Shown: positions 28,814-36,913 of the stretch, in pieces | Layout: every line of letters starts with the position of its first letter | How positions within the stretch are numbered: position 1 is the stretch's first letter | Assembly (NCBI RefSeq): GCF_000716675.1 | Contig: NZ_JNXT01000048.1 | Location: 1-64,000 of the forward strand | Direction: 5' to 3' | DNA from: Streptomyces alboflavus | GTDB taxonomy: Bacteria; Actinomycetota; Actinomycetes; Streptomycetales; Streptomycetaceae | DNA length: 64,000 nt | The notes under the pieces: generated by a model | Told to the model about the DNA's origin: nothing | The model's input: the letters and a program-made list of their open reading frames with translations, nothing else | The model's database searches: none | Made by a program: the position numbers and the translations under genes

Positions 28814-29722
28814 ATGACGGAACAGCCCGCCCGGCGCCTGCTGCTCGTGCACGCGCACCCCGACGACGAGTCGATCAACAATGGCGCGACCATGGCCAAG
28901 TACGCGGCCGAGGGCGCCCGAGTCACGGTGGTGACGTGCACGCTCGGCGAGGAGGGCGAGGTCATCCCGCCCGACCTCGCCCATCTGGCCGCCGACCGCG
29001 AGGACACGCTCGGCGCCCACCGCATCGGTGAGGTCGCCGCCGCGATGAAGGAGGTCGGCGTCACCGACCACCGCTTCCTCGGCGGCGCGGGACGCTACCG
29101 CGACTCCGGGATGATGGGCACCGAGCAGAACCACCGCCCCGGCGCCTTCTGGTCCGCCGACGTCGACGAGGCGGCGGCCGACCTCGTCGAGGTGATCCGC
29201 GAACTGCGCCCGCAGGTGCTCGTCACGTACGACCCGGACGGCGGCTACGGCCACCCCGACCACATCCAGGCCCACCGCGTCGCCATGCGCGCCGTCGAGC
29301 TCGCGGCCGAGCCCGCCTTCCGCGCCGACCTCGGCGACGCGTACACCGTCGCCAAGGTCTACTGGAACCGCGCGCCCCGCACCACCGTCGAGGACCGCTT
29401 CCGGCGGCTTCCGGACGAGCTGCCCGCCTCCCCCTTCACCGCCCTCGCCACGGTGGCCGACGTGCCCGGCGTGACCGACGACGAGCGCGTCACGACGGAG
29501 ATCGACGGACGGGCCTTCGGGGCGGCCAAGGCGGCGGCGATGCGCGCCCACGCGACCCAGGTCGAGGTCCACGAGCGGCTGTTCGCCCTGTCCAACGGCC
29601 TGGCGCAGCCGATCTTCGACGTGGAGTACTACGAACTGGTGAGAGGCGAGGCGGGCACGGTGGACGGCGGACGCGAGACGGATCTCTTCGCGGGGCTCGG
29701 CGTGGCGGAGGGAGCGAAGTGA
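28814..29722 (+). CDS. mshB: GlcNAc-Ins deacetylase of mycothiol biosynthesis
   Basis: A zinc-dependent deacetylase that converts 1-O-(N-acetyl-glucosaminyl)-myo-inositol to glucosaminyl-inositol, the second enzymatic stage of mycothiol synthesis; 302 residues. Zn ligands are in AHPDDES (His15, Asp18) and in [12 protein letters not shown]. The motifs [13 protein letters not shown] and [15 protein letters not shown] separate MshB from the related Mca amidase. The gene ends inside the start of the next (GTGA overlap). Mycothiol is the actinobacterial low-molecular-weight thiol, so this gene also supports the taxonomic call. Confidence 0.95.
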   Translation: MTEQPARRLLLVHAHPDDESINNGATMAKYAAEGARVTVVTCTLGEEGEVIPPDLAHLAADREDTLGAHRIGEVAAAMKEVGVTDHRFLGGAGRYRDSGMMGTEQNHRPGAFWSADVDEAAADLVEVIRELRPQVLVTYDPDGGYGHPDHIQAHRVAMRAVELAAEPAFRADLGDAYTVAKVYWNRAPRTTVEDRFRRLPDELPASPFTALATVADVPGVTDDERVTTEIDGRAFGAAKAAAMRAHATQVEVHERLFALSNGLAQPIFDVEYYELVRGEAGTVDGGRETDLFAGLGVAEGAK

Positions 29723-30303
29723 GCGCGCGTTCGAGGGCTTCGTCCTCTTCATCTTCGTCTTCGTCTTCGTCTTCGTCGTCCTCGGCCAAGGCGGCCCGTG
29801 CCGGAGCCGTCGGCAAGGGGAGCGGAAGCGGCAAGAGCGGCGCCGCCAAGGCCGCCGCCACCCCCGCCCGCACGGCCGCCGGTTCCGGCCGCGCCGGTGC
29901 GTCCGCGGCGCCCGGAGGCTTCCTCGCGCAGCCGCTGAACGCCGTGCGCCTGGTGGCGTACGCCGGGCTCTTCCTGCTCGGCACGGTCGTCGGGGTGGCG
30001 GGCGCGCTCGCCCAACAGGGCTGGTTCCCCGGTGGGTTGCTGCTCGCGCTCGCCGGTTCCGCGGGTGCCTTCTACGGCGGCTCGCGCGCCACCGGCACCC
30101 GGGGCGGGGCGATCGCGCCCGCCGCAGGCTGGCTCGTCGCCGTCATGCTGCTCACCGCGACCCGGCCGGAGGGCGACTTCGTGTTCGGCGCCGGCCTCGG
30201 CTCGTACGTCTTCCTGTTGGGCGGTATGGGGGTGGCTGTGATGTGTGCCACCCTCGGGCAGTCACCGCAACCGGGCGCGTCCGACGCCCGACTTGGCAAG
30301 TGA
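29719..30303 (+). CDS. DUF6113-like membrane protein with serine-repeat N-terminus
   Basis: A 194-residue protein translationally coupled to mshB (GTG 29719 overlaps its TGA). Residues 1-65 are low complexity: 15 consecutive Ser from residue 8, then Lys/Ala/Gly-rich. Four hydrophobic segments follow (about 72-95, 100-117, 128-148 and 155-177), including ARNAV-type start [19 protein letters not shown]. It resembles the small membrane proteins annotated as DUF6113 that follow mshB in Streptomyces; a membrane protein gene is also next to mshB in mycobacteria (from memory, Rv1171). The function is unknown. The coupling hints at a link to mycothiol or the envelope, but this is weak. Confidence 0.82.
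   Translation: MSARSRASSSSSSSSSSSSSSSAKAARAGAVGKGSGSGKSGAAKAAATPARTAAGSGRAGASAAPGGFLAQPLNAVRLVAYAGLFLLGTVVGVAGALAQQGWFPGGLLLALAGSAGAFYGGSRATGTRGGAIAPAAGWLVAVMLLTATRPEGDFVFGAGLGSYVFLLGGMGVAVMCATLGQSPQPGASDARLGK
29740..29784 (+). repeat. Serine-codon microsatellite
   Basis: Fifteen successive TCN codons. The core is the hexamer TCTTCG repeated four times (29752-29775). Being a multiple of 3, expansion or contraction changes only the Ser run and not the frame. Confidence 0.85.
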
Positions 30304-30316
30304 CGTACCACTTGAG

Positions 30317-30333
30317 CCCGTGTCCCGCACGGG
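30317..30333 (+). terminator. Weak hairpin after the mshB operon
   Basis: CCCGTG-TCCCG-CACGGG followed by TTTG, 13 nt after the stop. The short stem makes it a modest terminator at best. Confidence 0.45.
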
Positions 30334-30443
30334 TTTGACGCCGGTCACGGGATGACCGTGGGCGGCGGCCAGTATGGTGGTGCGCGCCGCCGAGCCGCCC
30401 GAGTGGTCGAAACGGGCGGTGGAGCCAACCAGGAGAACCTGCC

Positions 30444-32729
30444 TTGAGTCGTGAAACTGACAGTTCGTCCTCCGGTCCCCAGGGACGCACGGGGGCCGCG
30501 TACCCGTCGGGCACGCCGCCGTACGGCTCGCCCGCACAGGGCGCCGCGCCCGAGGGCGGTCCGGACGGCGTCGGCCGGGGTGCCGGCGACGAGCGGAACG
30601 ACGAACCCAAGACCGAGACCACGCTGACCACCCGCATCCGGATCAACATCCCCGGTTCGCGGCCGATCCCCCCGGTCGTCATGCGCACGCCCGTCGGTGA
30701 CGCCGACGGCGACAGAGGCGCGGACGACCGGCGCGCGGACGGCGCCGGGGGCGCGGGGTCGGGCACGAGCGCCCTCAGCGGCGCGGGCGCGACGGGTCTG
30801 TCGGGTCCCTCCTCGACCGGAGCATCCTCCGCTTCCGCCTCCCCGGCCGCCGGTGCCGCCCCTTCCGGGGGTCCGGCCGCGCCCCAGGGCGCCGCGGGCG
30901 GCGAGGACGGCGACGAGAAGGCCAGCGACTGGTTCGCGCCGCGCAAGTCCGCCCCGAAGGGTGCACCGGGTCCCGCGGCGTCCTCCGGCTCGCCGTCCTC
31001 CGGCTCTTCCGGCGCTTCCGGCGCTTCCGGTTCCGGTTCGGGCGGTCCGGGTGCGGGGTCCGGCACCGGTGCGTACGACGTGTCCGGCGCCGTCGCGAAC
31101 GGGCCGCTGGGCTCGGGCGGGCCGCGCGGCGGTGAGTCGCAGCGCGGGGACCTGCCGTACTTCTCCGGCGGCGAGGGCGAGTACGGAGCCTCCGGCCAGA
31201 GCCCCGTCGGGCCGACCGGGGGACCGGTCACCGGCGACGGCCCGATGCTGCCGCCCGGCCCCGGGCCCGACCTCGGCGGCTATCCGAACGGCACCGACCT
31301 CTACGGCAGCGCGGGCTACGGCTCGGGCTCGGACGCCTTCCCCGACGGCGGCCCGCTGGGCGACGGCCCGGGCGGCCCGGGCGGACCTGGCGGACCCGGC
31401 GGCCAGGGTGCCCCGGGCGGCCCCGGAGGACCTGGTGCTCCCGGCGCCCCCGGCAACCCCGTCGCCCCCAACGGCCCCGGCGCCCCCGTCACCCCCCGCC
31501 TCAGCGACGACACCGCCATCCTCACGCCGCAGAAGCCCGCCTCCGGCCAGCGTCCGCCCGTCCCCGGCGGGCCCGGTGCGGGCGTGCCCGGCGGCCCCGG
31601 CGGCAACGTCTCCGGCGACACGCTGAACAGCGGCATCCCCGTCGTCCCGCCCGCGCAGAACTCGCCGTTCGCGCCTGGCGCGCACCTCGACGAGCCGGGT
31701 CCGCACACGCCGCCGAAGCTGCCCGAGCCGGTGCAGCCGAACGTGCCGGCGGCGCCCGCGGCCAAGAAGAAGAAAAAGGGCCGCAGCAAGCTGGTCCTGC
31801 TCGGCGGAGTGGTCGTCGTCCTCGGCTGCGGCGCTTATGGCGCCGGGCTCCTGATGAACCACGCCGACGTACCGAAGGGCACCACCGTCCTCGGTGTCGA
31901 CGTCGGCGGCGGCACCCGCGACGAGGCCGTGAAGAAGCTCGACGCGGCGCTCGGCGAGCGCGTCAACAAGCCCCTGAAGCTGACGGTGGGCGGCGACCAG
32001 GTCACCCTCAAGCCGGACCAGGCGGGCCTCACCCTCGACAGCCAGGCCACCGTGCGCGCCGCCGCGGGCAGCGACTACAACCCGGTGTCGGTGATCGGCG
32101 GCCTCTTCGGCGGCGAGCGCGTCGTCGAGCCCGAGATGCCCGTCGACGAGGAGAAGCTGGCGGCCGCCCTGGAGCGCGCCGCGGGCGGCTCGGGCTCGGC
32201 CAAGGAGGGCACGGTCAAGTTCGTGCCCGGCAAGGCCGTCGCCGTCTACGGCAAGGCGGGCAAGGGCATCGACGCGGCCAAGGCGTCCGAGGCCGTCGCC
32301 GCCGCGTACAAGAAGCAGGTCGAGACGGGCAGCGCGGGCACGGTCGCGGTGCCGGTCACCAACCGCAAGCCGACGGTCTCGGACGCCGAGGTCGACGCGT
32401 TCATGACGCGGTTCGCGAAGCCCGCCATGTCCGCCAACGTCACCATCAGCGTCAAGGGGACCAGCGCGTCGATCCCCCTCGGCCCGGCCAAGTCGCTGCC
32501 GCAGATCCTCGGCGCGAAGCCCGCGAGCAGCGGCAGGCTCACGGAGACGTACGACCTCAAGGCGCTCAAGCAGCTCTACGGCAACACGTTCGACGGCATC
32601 ATGATCCAGCGCGCCAACGGCAAGAAGACGCCGGTCCAGCCGACGGACGTCGCCGTGGCCATGGGCAAGGCGCTCCGGGGCAAGACGCCCGCGGAGCGGA
32701 TCGGCGTGATCGAGACGAATCCGAGCTAG
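30444..32729 (+). CDS. Membrane-anchored protein with PG_binding_4-type repeats
   Basis: 761 residues from a TTG start at 30444 (AGGAG 8 nt upstream). Residues 1-430 are a long Gly/Pro/Ser/Ala-rich, probably disordered, cytoplasmic region that includes collagen-like Gly-X-Y triplets at about 308-345. A basic KKKKKGRSK stretch (about 435) precedes one transmembrane helix (LVLLGGVVVVLGCGAYGAGLL, split by Cys). The extracytoplasmic part has the GTTVLGVDVGGGTRDEAVKKL motif of the PG_binding_4 domain seen in VanW/YoaR-type proteins and L,D-transpeptidase partners, apparently as two repeats, but no VanW or YkuD catalytic domain follows. A role in cell-wall binding is inferred from the domain only. 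Confidence 0.8.
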   Translation: MSRETDSSSSGPQGRTGAAYPSGTPPYGSPAQGAAPEGGPDGVGRGAGDERNDEPKTETTLTTRIRINIPGSRPIPPVVMRTPVGDADGDRGADDRRADGAGGAGSGTSALSGAGATGLSGPSSTGASSASASPAAGAAPSGGPAAPQGAAGGEDGDEKASDWFAPRKSAPKGAPGPAASSGSPSSGSSGASGASGSGSGGPGAGSGTGAYDVSGAVANGPLGSGGPRGGESQRGDLPYFSGGEGEYGASGQSPVGPTGGPVTGDGPMLPPGPGPDLGGYPNGTDLYGSAGYGSGSDAFPDGGPLGDGPGGPGGPGGPGGQGAPGGPGGPGAPGAPGNPVAPNGPGAPVTPRLSDDTAILTPQKPASGQRPPVPGGPGAGVPGGPGGNVSGDTLNSGIPVVPPAQNSPFAPGAHLDEPGPHTPPKLPEPVQPNVPAAPAAKKKKKGRSKLVLLGGVVVVLGCGAYGAGLLMNHADVPKGTTVLGVDVGGGTRDEAVKKLDAALGERVNKPLKLTVGGDQVTLKPDQAGLTLDSQATVRAAAGSDYNPVSVIGGLFGGERVVEPEMPVDEEKLAAALERAAGGSGSAKEGTVKFVPGKAVAVYGKAGKGIDAAKASEAVAAAYKKQVETGSAGTVAVPVTNRKPTVSDAEVDAFMTRFAKPAMSANVTISVKGTSASIPLGPAKSLPQILGAKPASSGRLTETYDLKALKQLYGNTFDGIMIQRANGKKTPVQPTDVAVAMGKALRGKTPAERIGVIETNPS

Positions 32730-32740
32730 CCGAAGCCGGA

Positions 32741-32774
32741 GCGAAACGAAACGGGCAGCGAAACGAAACGGGCG
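32741..32774 (+). repeat. Two tandem 17-bp repeats
   Basis: GCGAAACGAAACGGGCA at 32741 is followed at once by GCGAAACGAAACGGGCG, between the stop codon and the terminator hairpin. Confidence 0.8.
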
Positions 32775-32797
32775 GGGTGCCGGAAGGCACCCCGCCC
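32770..32797 (+). terminator. Terminator of the PG_binding_4 gene
   Basis: A 12-bp stem GGGCGGGGTGCC with GGAA tetraloop and a CTTCG tail, 40 nt after the stop. Confidence 0.8.
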
Positions 32798-32919
32798 CTT
32801 CGCGTTCCTCCGGCCGACCGGCCGGACGGCCCGCCGCTCCGTCACCCGTACGACATGACACCTGTCATCCCGGTCCGGTCACACACGACACTGCCGGGAC
32901 ACCGCTGTGACCAGCAACG

Positions 32920-33903
32920 ATGGTGCACATGACGACGACAGAGACAACGGCGGGCACGGCCCGGGGCACGGCCGCGGAGGCAGCCGGCAGCGCCGTGAGC
33001 TTCGACCGGGTGACCAAGGCGTACGGCGACGTGGTGGCGGTGGACGGGCTCAGCCTCGACCTGTATCCGGGCGAGACCGTGGCGCTGCTCGGGCCGAACG
33101 GCGCGGGCAAGTCGTCCACGCTCGACCTGCTCCTCGGCCTGCGGCGCCCGGACAGCGGCACGGTGAGCGTGTTCGGGACCGGCCCGCGCGAGGCGATCAC
33201 CGCGGGGCGGGTCGGCGCGATGCTGCAGTCCGGCGGCCTCATGGACGAGGTCACCGTGGGCGAGCTGGTCCGGCTCGCCTGCGACCTGCACCCGCGCCCG
33301 TACCGCGTCCAGGACGTCCTCGCCGCCGCCGGGATCGCCCAGATCGCCGACCGCAGGGTCAACAAGCTCTCCGGCGGCCAGGAGCAGCGCGTCCGGTTCG
33401 CCCTCGCCACCGCCGGGGCCAACGACCTGATCGTCCTCGACGAGCCGACGACCGGCATGGACGTCACGGCACGCCAGGCCTTCTGGGCGACCATGCGCGA
33501 GCAGGCCGACCAGGGCCGTGCCGTCCTGTTCGCCACGCACTACCTGGAGGAGGCCGACGCGATCGCCGACCGCGTCCTGGTCCTGCACCGCGGCCGGCTC
33601 CTCGCCGACGGCACGGCCGCCGAGATCAAGGCACGGGCGGGCGCCCGCAAGGTCAGCTTCGACCTGGACGAGCTGCGCGCGGACGGGGCGGCGGCCGTCG
33701 AACAGCGGCTGCGGGAGCTGCCGTTCCTGTCGGCGCTCGACCTCTCCGGCCACACCGTCCGGCTCCAGTCGACCGATGCCGACGCCACCGTGTACGCGCT
33801 GTACGGCCTCGGTGTCCACCCGCGGAACCTGGAGGTCGCGGGCCTCGGCCTGGAGCAGGCCTTCGTCGCGATCACGGCGGCGGAGGAGGCGAGGTCGGCG
33901 TGA
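32920..33903 (+). CDS. ABC-2 type exporter, ATP-binding subunit
   Basis: 327 residues. Walker A GPNGAGKS (58-65), signature LSGGQEQRVRFA (Glu where Lys/Arg is usual), Walker B LIVLDEPTTGMD, switch ATHYLEEAD. The C-terminal domain of about 90 residues is DrrA/NatA-like. ATG at 32920; the ATG at 32929 is also possible. It is the first gene of a four-gene set with an ABC-2 permease and a histidine kinase/response regulator pair, the arrangement of drug or antimicrobial-peptide export systems controlled by their own two-component system. The substrate is unknown. Confidence 0.92.
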   Translation: MVHMTTTETTAGTARGTAAEAAGSAVSFDRVTKAYGDVVAVDGLSLDLYPGETVALLGPNGAGKSSTLDLLLGLRRPDSGTVSVFGTGPREAITAGRVGAMLQSGGLMDEVTVGELVRLACDLHPRPYRVQDVLAAAGIAQIADRRVNKLSGGQEQRVRFALATAGANDLIVLDEPTTGMDVTARQAFWATMREQADQGRAVLFATHYLEEADAIADRVLVLHRGRLLADGTAAEIKARAGARKVSFDLDELRADGAAAVEQRLRELPFLSALDLSGHTVRLQSTDADATVYALYGLGVHPRNLEVAGLGLEQAFVAITAAEEARSA

Positions 33904-33965
33904 GCGGGACGAGCGGAGCGATCGACGAGGCGGCCCGCACCCGCGGCCTTCAGAAGGAGAACCAC

Positions 33966-34760
33966 ATGACCACGCACACCACACCGAACGCTCCTACTTC
34001 GGGCAGCCCGCGCTTCACCTCCGGCGCCCTGGTCACCCTCGAGGTCCGGCGCGCCCTGCGGAACAAGAAGTTCCTGTTCTTCTCCGTGATCTACCCGGCG
34101 CTCCTGTTCGTGATCATCGCGGGCGGCGCCGACAGCACCACCGAGGTCGCCGGGACCGGCCTCGCCCTGCCCGCGTTCATGATGGTGTCGATGGCGTCGT
34201 TCGGCGCGCTCACCGCCGTCCTGATGGGCAACAGCGAGCGCATCGCCAAGGAGCGGCAGAGCGGCTGGGTGCGCCAGCTCAGGCTGACCAGCCTGCCGGG
34301 GCGCGGCTACGTCCTCGCGAAGACGGCGAGCGCGGCCGTGGTCAGCCTGCCGTCGATCGTGGTGGTGTTCGTGACCGCCGCCGCCGTCAAGGACGTACGC
34401 CTGGACGCCTGGCAGTGGCTGGCCCTGACCGGCGCGATCTGGGCGGGCAGCCTCTGCTTCGCCGCGCTCGGCGTGGCCGTCGGCTACAGCGCCACGGGTG
34501 ACGCGGTGCGGCCCATCACGATGATCCTGTACTTCGCCCTGTCCCTGCTCGGCGGCCTGTGGATGCCGACCACCACGTTCCCGCACTGGCTCCAGACGCT
34601 CGCCGACTGGACGCCGACCCACGCGTACGCGGCCCTCGGCAGGGCCATCGAGCTGGGCGGCGCGCCGCACGCCGGGGACGTCGTGCTGCTCCTCGCGTAC
34701 TTCCTGCTGTTCGCGGGCGGCGCGGCCTGGCTGTACCGGAAGGACACACTGAAGGCGTGA
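33966..34760 (+). CDS. ABC-2 type exporter, permease subunit
   Basis: 264 residues from ATG 33966 (AAGGAG 6 nt upstream), 62 nt after the ATPase gene. Six hydrophobic segments; the first follows ALRNKKFLFFSVIYPALLF. The ERQSGWVRQLRLTSLPGRGY loop and LLGGLWMPTTTFPHWLQ are typical of ABC-2 permeases such as DrrB/YvfS. The stop overlaps the kinase start (GTGA). Confidence 0.92.
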   Translation: MTTHTTPNAPTSGSPRFTSGALVTLEVRRALRNKKFLFFSVIYPALLFVIIAGGADSTTEVAGTGLALPAFMMVSMASFGALTAVLMGNSERIAKERQSGWVRQLRLTSLPGRGYVLAKTASAAVVSLPSIVVVFVTAAAVKDVRLDAWQWLALTGAIWAGSLCFAALGVAVGYSATGDAVRPITMILYFALSLLGGLWMPTTTFPHWLQTLADWTPTHAYAALGRAIELGGAPHAGDVVLLLAYFLLFAGGAAWLYRKDTLKA

Positions 34761-36061
34761 ACGAACCACACGACCCCGACCGGCACCCCATGCACTCGTT
34801 CGGGCAGCCCGTCCTCGACCGCCGCCAGGCCCGCGTGAAGCTGGCCTGGATCGGCATCTGGCTGGTCTTCCTCGCCGGGCCCGTGAACGACCTGATCGAC
34901 GGCGGCCACGGCGGCACCGCCACCGTCCTCGGCTCGCTGGGCCTGACGGCGTTCGTCGGCTGCTACCTGACGCTGGTCTTCCGGTACACCACGAGGATCC
35001 GGGAGTGGGGCGTGGTGTACGTGACGCTCGCGGGCCTCACCGTCCTCGCGGTGGTCCTCGCCGTCACCATGGGGACGGCCTGGCTCGGTCTGTTCGTGTA
35101 CGTGGCGGTGGCGGCGGGCGCGGTGCTTCCGATGCGGCGGGCGGTGTGGGCCATCCCGGGAGTCACGCTCCTGATGGTGGCGATCGGCACGGGGGAGACC
35201 GACGCGGCCGACCTGTTCCCCGGCCTCGGCGTGACCACGCTCCTCGTCGGGTTCGCGATGACGGGCGTGCGGCAGCTGATCCGCACCACCGTCGAACTGC
35301 GCCAGGCGCGCGCCACGGTCGCCCAACTGGCCGCCAACGAGGAGCGGTTGCGCCTCTCCAGGGACCTGCACGACCTGCTCGGCCACTCCCTGTCCCTGAT
35401 CACCCTGAAGAGCGAGCTGGCCGGGCGGATGCTGCCCGACCACCCCGACAAGGCCGCCCAGCAGGTCGCGGACATCGAGCAGGTCAGCCGTCAGGCCCTG
35501 GTGGACGTGCGCGAGGCCGTCACCGGCTATCGGCGGCTCACCCTCGCCGGGCAGCTCGCCGGGGCCCGCACGGCCCTCACCGCCGCGGGCATCGACGCCG
35601 ACGTCCCCCTGGAGACACCCCGCGGCGACACCGCGCCGGACGAGGAGCGGGAGGCCGCGCTCGCCTGGGCGCTGCGCGAGGCGGTCACCAACGTCGTACG
35701 GCACAGCGGCGCCCGGCGCTGCGCGGTCACGCTGACCCGTCGGCAGACCCTCGCCGGGCCCTTCCTCGAACTCGCGGTCGAGGACGACGGGGTGGGCCCG
35801 GGGGAGGACGGCGTGGGCCTCCCGCCCGGCAGCGGGCCCGGCAGGCAGGGCAATGGCCTGACGGGGCTCACGGAGCGCCTTGAGGCGGTCGGCGGGGTCC
35901 TTGACGTGTCGTCCGGGGGCGGGGCAGGGGCGGGGCGGGTGTTCGGCGGTCGGCGGTGGCACGGCGGTGACCGGCCGGGGTTCCGGCTCGCGGCGCGCGT
36001 ACCGCTGGTCGCGGGCCCCCAGGAGGGCGCCGCACCCACCGCCCTAGGATCGTCCGCATGA
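34757..36061 (+). CDS. DesK/NarX-type sensor histidine kinase
   Basis: 434 residues from GTG 34757, overlapping the permease stop by 4 nt. Four to five transmembrane segments lie within the first 170 residues and there is almost no extracellular domain, so it probably senses within the membrane, like DesK and LiaS-type sensors. The phosphoacceptor His is in LSRDLHDLLGHS (about residue 205), with a HisKA_3 helix. The HATPase domain has ALREAVTNVVRHSGA and GLTGLTERLEAVGG. A Gly/Arg-rich insert of about 25 residues lies near the C-terminus. The last codons contain a -10-like TAGGAT for the next gene. It probably responds to the exporter's substrate or membrane stress. Confidence 0.92.
   Translation: MNEPHDPDRHPMHSFGQPVLDRRQARVKLAWIGIWLVFLAGPVNDLIDGGHGGTATVLGSLGLTAFVGCYLTLVFRYTTRIREWGVVYVTLAGLTVLAVVLAVTMGTAWLGLFVYVAVAAGAVLPMRRAVWAIPGVTLLMVAIGTGETDAADLFPGLGVTTLLVGFAMTGVRQLIRTTVELRQARATVAQLAANEERLRLSRDLHDLLGHSLSLITLKSELAGRMLPDHPDKAAQQVADIEQVSRQALVDVREAVTGYRRLTLAGQLAGARTALTAAGIDADVPLETPRGDTAPDEEREAALAWALREAVTNVVRHSGARRCAVTLTRRQTLAGPFLELAVEDDGVGPGEDGVGLPPGSGPGRQGNGLTGLTERLEAVGGVLDVSSGGGAGAGRVFGGRRWHGGDRPGFRLAARVPLVAGPQEGAAPTALGSSA
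36045..36050 (+). promoter_or_regulatory. Candidate leaderless -10 of the response regulator gene inside the kinase gene
   Basis: TAGGAT ends 7 nt before the regulator's ATG at 36058, within the kinase coding sequence. No ribosome site precedes that ATG. The ATGA overlap with the kinase stop also permits translational coupling, so both modes are possible. Confidence 0.4.
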
Positions 36062-36831
36062 GCGGTACGGACGGGCCTGTGGAGGCCACGGGGGCAGCGG
36101 GCGGGACCGGGGCGGACGGCGGCACGGGGCCCGCCCGCGGGATGGCGTCGGCGCCCGGCACGGGGCCCGTCCACGGGACGGCGTCGGCGCCCGGCACGGG
36201 GCCCGCCCCCGACACCCCCGCCCGCCCCATCCGCGTGCTCCTCGCCGAGGACCAGTCGATGGTCCGTGAGGCGCTCGCCGCGCTGCTCGGCCTGGAGCCG
36301 GACATCGAGGTCGTCGCACAGGCGGCCCGCGGCGACGAGGTCCTCGACGCCGCCCGGGCGGGGGACGTGGACGTGGCGCTCCTGGACATCGAGATGCCGG
36401 GCCGCACCGGCATCGAGGCGGCCGCGGAGCTGCGCGAGGCCCTGCCGGAGCTGAAGGTCGTCGTGCTCACCACCTTCGGGCGGCCCGGCTATCTGCGCAG
36501 CGCCATGGAGTCCGGGGCCGTCGCCTTCCTGGTCAAGGACGCGCCCGCGTCCCAACTCGCCGACGCCGTGCGCCGGGTCCTCGCGGGGGAGCGCGTCATC
36601 GACCCCACACTGGCCGCCGCCGCCCTGGCCGAGGGCGCCAATCCGCTGACGGCCCGCGAGCGCGAGATCCTGCGCGCCGCGGCCGACGGCGCCACGAACG
36701 CCGAGCTGGCCGCCGCCCTGCACCTCTCCCAGGGCACCGTCCGCAACTACCTGTCGACGGCCATCCAGAAGCTGGCGGCCCGCAACCGCGCGGAGGCGGT
36801 CGGCATCGCCCGCGAGAAGGGCTGGCTCTGA
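36058..36831 (+). CDS. NarL/LuxR-family response regulator
   Basis: 257 residues. The receiver domain starts near residue 59 (IRVLLAEDQSMVREALAAL) with phosphoacceptor Asp110 in LLDIEMPG, Thr in VLTTFG and Lys in LVKDAP. The LuxR-type HTH is at the C-terminus (LTAREREILRAAADGATNAE, GTVRNYLSTAIQKL). The first 58 residues are an unusual Gly/Pro/Ala extension built from 12-residue repeats (GTGPARGMASAP, GTGPVHGTASAP); most relatives start at the receiver. If translation really starts at 36058 the tail is made; no internal start codon right before IRVLLAED is obvious. It partners the upstream kinase and probably controls the exporter. Confidence 0.9.
   Translation: MSGTDGPVEATGAAGGTGADGGTGPARGMASAPGTGPVHGTASAPGTGPAPDTPARPIRVLLAEDQSMVREALAALLGLEPDIEVVAQAARGDEVLDAARAGDVDVALLDIEMPGRTGIEAAAELREALPELKVVVLTTFGRPGYLRSAMESGAVAFLVKDAPASQLADAVRRVLAGERVIDPTLAAAALAEGANPLTAREREILRAAADGATNAELAAALHLSQGTVRNYLSTAIQKLAARNRAEAVGIAREKGWL
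36121..36213 (+). repeat. 36-bp minisatellite in the regulator's N-terminal extension
   Basis: About 2.5 copies of a 36-nt unit beginning GGCACGGGGCCCG at 36121, 36157 and 36193. In frame; encodes 12-residue repeats. Confidence 0.8.
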
Positions 36832-36838
36832 GCGGCGG

Positions 36839-36905
36839 GTCGAGCTGCGCGGTCGAGCCGCCTGGTCGAGCTGCCCGGTCGAGCCGCCGGACCGAGCCGC
36901 CCCGC
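36839..36905 (+). repeat. 13-bp tandem repeat, five copies, at a convergent gene end
   Basis: CGAGC recurs at 36841, 36854, 36867, 36880 and 36893, exactly 13 nt apart; the unit is roughly CGAGCYGCCYGGT. It fills the 82-bp gap between the regulator stop and the convergent SirB1-type gene. No hairpin terminator stronger than the repeat itself is seen there. Confidence 0.8.
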
Positions 36906-36913
36906 CGGACCGG

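Noticed and set aside
30345..32861. Minus-strand frame of 838 codons opposite the PG_binding_4 gene
   Set aside because: Shadow of a GC-rich gene. It also runs through the downstream terminator.
32920..36831. Part of an antibiotic biosynthetic cluster
   Set aside because: The ABC exporter and two-component genes stand alone between core genes. No biosynthetic enzymes are near.
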